Assembly (NCBI RefSeq): GCF_002237655.1
Contig: NZ_NOKT01000014.1
Location: 154,182 to 218,181, forward strand
Reading direction: 5' to 3'
DNA from: Streptomyces sp. XY006
GTDB lineage: Bacteria > Actinomycetota > Actinomycetes > Streptomycetales > Streptomycetaceae
Length of the DNA stretch: 64,000 nucleotides
A program made the translations under genes and the position numbers. Position 1 is the first letter of the stretch, and each line of letters opens with the position of its first letter. Of the stretch, positions 62,217 to 64,000 are shown piece by piece. The notes under the pieces were generated by a model. That model was not told where the DNA came from and ran no database searches. It was given only the letters and a program-made list of their open reading frames with translations.

Positions 62217-63855
62217 ACGGGAACCGCACCGGCGTCGGTCCGAAGGTGAGCCGTCCGGCCAGGTCCGCCGCCTCGCGGATCGCCGCGACGACCGTCTCCG
62301 TCTCCTCCTCCGGGCAGTGCACGATCACCTCGTCGTGCTGGAAGAAGACCAGCTCGGCGGCGAGGTCCGCGCACGTTCTGCGCAACGCGGCGAGCATCAG
62401 CAGGGCCCAGTCGGCCGCGCTGCCCTGGACGACGAAGTTGCGGGCGAAACGGCCGCGGGCCCGGGTGTTGGTGGAGGCGTAGCCCGGCACCCACTGCTGC
62501 GCTTCGTCCTCGGAGAGGGGGATGCCCGCCTCCTCCGCGCCCTCGTCGGCCGCCCGGGCCGCCGGGGGACAGGTGCGGCCCAGCCAGGTCCGCACCAGCC
62601 GGCCCTCCTCACCGGCCTGCGCCGCCTCGTCGACGTACGCGACCGCCTTGGGGAAGCGGCGGCGCAGCGCGGCGAGGTTCTTCAGGCCGTCGCCGGAGGT
62701 CTGCCCGTAGACCGCGCCGAGCACGGCGAGCTTGGCCTGGGCGCGGTCGCCGGAGAAGGCGCGGTCGGAGACGGACTGGTAGAGGTCGGTCTCCCGGCCG
62801 GCCACCTCCATCAGCCCGGGGTCGCGGGAGATCGCGGCGAGGACGCGCGGTTCCATCTGGTCGGCGTCGGCGACGACGAGCCGCCAGCCGGGGTCGGCGA
62901 CCACGGCCCGCCGGATCACCTTGGGGATCTGCAGCCCGCCCCCGCCGTTGGTCACCCAGCGCCCGGTCACAGTCCCGCCCGCGAGGAACTCGGGTCTGAA
63001 CCGGCCCTCGCGCACCCAGTCCTGGAGCCAGGACCAGCCGTGGGCGACCCAGATGCGGTACAGCTTCTTGTACTCGACCAGCGGCTTCACGGCCGGGTGG
63101 TCGACGGACTCGATCTCCCAGCGGCGGGTCGAGGAGATCTTGATGCCGGCCTGCGCGAAGGCCTTGATCACGTCGGCCGGCAGATCGGGGCGGACCCGGC
63201 GGCCGAACGCGGCGGACACCTCGTCGGCCAGCTCGGCGAGGCGGCGGGGCTCGCCACCGCCCGCGTACCGCTCGCCGAGCAGGTCGTGCAGCACCGCGCG
63301 GTGCACCTCGGCGCTCCAGGGCAGCCCGGCCCGGTTCATCTCCGCGGCCACCAGCGTGCCCGCCGACTCGGCGGCGGTCAGCAGCCGCATGCGGTCGGGG
63401 TGCTCGGCCCGCTCGTGCCGCCGCTGCTGCTCGGCGTAGACGGCCAGGAGGTCCGGCAGGGGCAGCCGGACGCCCTGGGGTTCGAACAGGGAGGACTGGG
63501 AGCCCGGTTCGGCGGAGCGCAGCGGCGGATCGGGCGGTACGGGGCCGCCGCGCAGCCGGGCCAGGGCGGCCGCCGCCGAGCGTGGTTCCCCGTACCGCCC
63601 CTCGTGGCCGAGGAGGAGCGTCTCGGCGGCCTCGATGTCGTAGCACCGCTCGACTCGCACCCCCGTGGCGAGCAGGCGCGGGTAGACCTCGGCGGTGGAA
63701 CGCCACACCCACCGCGTGACGCCGGGACGGCTCCGGACGGCCTCGGCGGGGTCCGCCTCGCGCCGCACGGGTCCGGCGGGCAGCCCGTCCGGACCGAGGG
63801 GGGCGACGTCCACGCCACCGTCCTCGGCCGGAGCGAGCGCCCACCGGTCGGCCAT
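62176..63855 (-). CDS. bifunctional 3'-5' exonuclease/family A DNA polymerase
   Basis: 559 residues, short for PolA as the 5' nuclease domain is absent. An N-terminal degenerate 3'-5' exonuclease-like domain (about 1-160) is followed by the polymerase: motif A is VADADQMEPRVLA (usual DYSQIELR), motif B RAQAKLAVLGAVYGQTSGDG with the conserved Lys and Tyr-Gly, and motif C FFQHDEVIVH (HDE). The palm and fingers are complete, so it should polymerise. Actinobacteria carry this second PolA-like enzyme besides PolI; a repair role is likely. The start ATG at 63855 lies 145 bp from the window edge. Confidence 0.93.
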   Translation of the reverse strand: MADRWALAPAEDGGVDVAPLGPDGLPAGPVRREADPAEAVRSRPGVTRWVWRSTAEVYPRLLATGVRVERCYDIEAAETLLLGHEGRYGEPRSAAAALARLRGGPVPPDPPLRSAEPGSQSSLFEPQGVRLPLPDLLAVYAEQQRRHERAEHPDRMRLLTAAESAGTLVAAEMNRAGLPWSAEVHRAVLHDLLGERYAGGGEPRRLAELADEVSAAFGRRVRPDLPADVIKAFAQAGIKISSTRRWEIESVDHPAVKPLVEYKKLYRIWVAHGWSWLQDWVREGRFRPEFLAGGTVTGRWVTNGGGGLQIPKVIRRAVVADPGWRLVVADADQMEPRVLAAISRDPGLMEVAGRETDLYQSVSDRAFSGDRAQAKLAVLGAVYGQTSGDGLKNLAALRRRFPKAVAYVDEAAQAGEEGRLVRTWLGRTCPPAARAADEGAEEAGIPLSEDEAQQWVPGYASTNTRARGRFARNFVVQGSAADWALLMLAALRRTCADLAAELVFFQHDEVIVHCPEEETETVVAAIREAADLAGRLTFGPTPVRFPFTTAVVRCYADAK

Positions 63856-63907
63856 GCCGCGAGTGTGGCACCAGGGTCTGACATCGCCCCCTTCGGCGAC
63901 ACCCCCG

Positions 63908-64000
63908 CGCCCGCCCTCGCGCGGCTCCCGCCCTCGCGCCCGCCCTCGCGCGGCTCCCGCCCTCGCGCCCGCCCTCGCGCGGCTCCCGCCCTCGCGCCCG
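63908..64000. repeat. perfect 29-bp tandem repeat at the right edge
   Basis: Three identical copies of a 29-bp unit (CGCCCGCCCTCGCGCGGCTC plus CCGCCCTCG) at 63908-63994, and a partial copy reaching the window end, so the array may continue beyond it. Confidence 0.9.

Noticed and set aside
63908..64000. CRISPR array suggested by regular repeats at the right edge and elsewhere
   Set aside because: Copies are directly adjacent with no spacers, and no cas gene is present.

Overview
This is a chromosomal window from a Streptomyces or very close relative. GC content is very high, third codon positions are strongly G/C biased, and GTG/TTG starts are common. The gene order matches, as far as I remember it, the conserved core region SCO3539 to SCO3582 of S. 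coelicolor read in reverse: wblA, two ArsA-type ATPases, crp, nth, marP-like protease, nhaA, acs, the Tad-like locus, bldG, hppA, topA, tmk, holB. No search was run; all identifications are by reading motifs and recalling families.

Layout. (1) 1-1783: two minus-strand accessory genes (an unfamiliar protein cut by the left edge and an XRE-HTH/DUF488 fusion) on the 3' side of a tRNA-Pro, the usual side for an integrated island. (2) 1905-7479: Pr6Pr membrane protein, metallophosphoesterase, YqeY protein, class A PBP, then the developmental regulator wblA. (3) 7666-12741: two ArsA/GET3-like ATPases, then a forward run of DUF4177, RidA, NUDIX and MBL hydrolase genes. (4) 12772-21524: nucleotidyltransferase, crp with a CRP-type site upstream, nth with a histone-like tail, CoA-type NUDIX, MarP-like protease, alpha/beta hydrolase, holin-X protein, nhaA. 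(5) 21736-29148: acs with a DasR-like operator upstream, a SulP-carbonic anhydrase fusion, a secreted deacetylase-like lipoprotein, a degenerate Fic protein. (6) 29149-36039: a probable 6S RNA gene, a HAD phosphatase, then an actinobacterial Tad-type locus (Ssd/CpaE, TadA, TadB, TadC, DUF4244 pilin, two TadE-like proteins). (7) 36113-39592: DEAD/DEAH helicase diverging from bldG and its partner anti-sigma factor. (8) 39867-53307: hppA, a lipoprotein, a methyltransferase, topA, an MFS-thymidylate kinase fusion and holB. (9) 53535-64000: secreted hydrolase, tRNA-Thr, TipA-like MerR regulator with a VOC protein, a methyltransferase pseudogene carrying a tiny inversion, a GT2 glycosyltransferase, an AfsR-like SARP/NB-ARC regulator without TPRs, and a family A DNA polymerase.

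How it works together. Much of the window concerns growth and development: peptidoglycan synthesis (PBP), replication and topology (topA, tmk, holB, family A polymerase), cell-surface secretion (Tad), energy and ions (hppA, nhaA, bicarbonate uptake), and developmental control (wblA, bldG/anti-sigma, crp, 6S RNA). Two recurrent oddities cut across the regions: short GC-rich minisatellites of a different unit at many gene ends, and lysine/alanine-rich histone-like tails on DNA-acting enzymes (nth, topA). No CRISPR array, insertion sequence, prophage or biosynthetic cluster is visible. The best candidates for something new are the left-edge gene pair, the micro-inversion pseudogene, the leader-like hairpin cluster at 30370-30575, and the minisatellite pattern.
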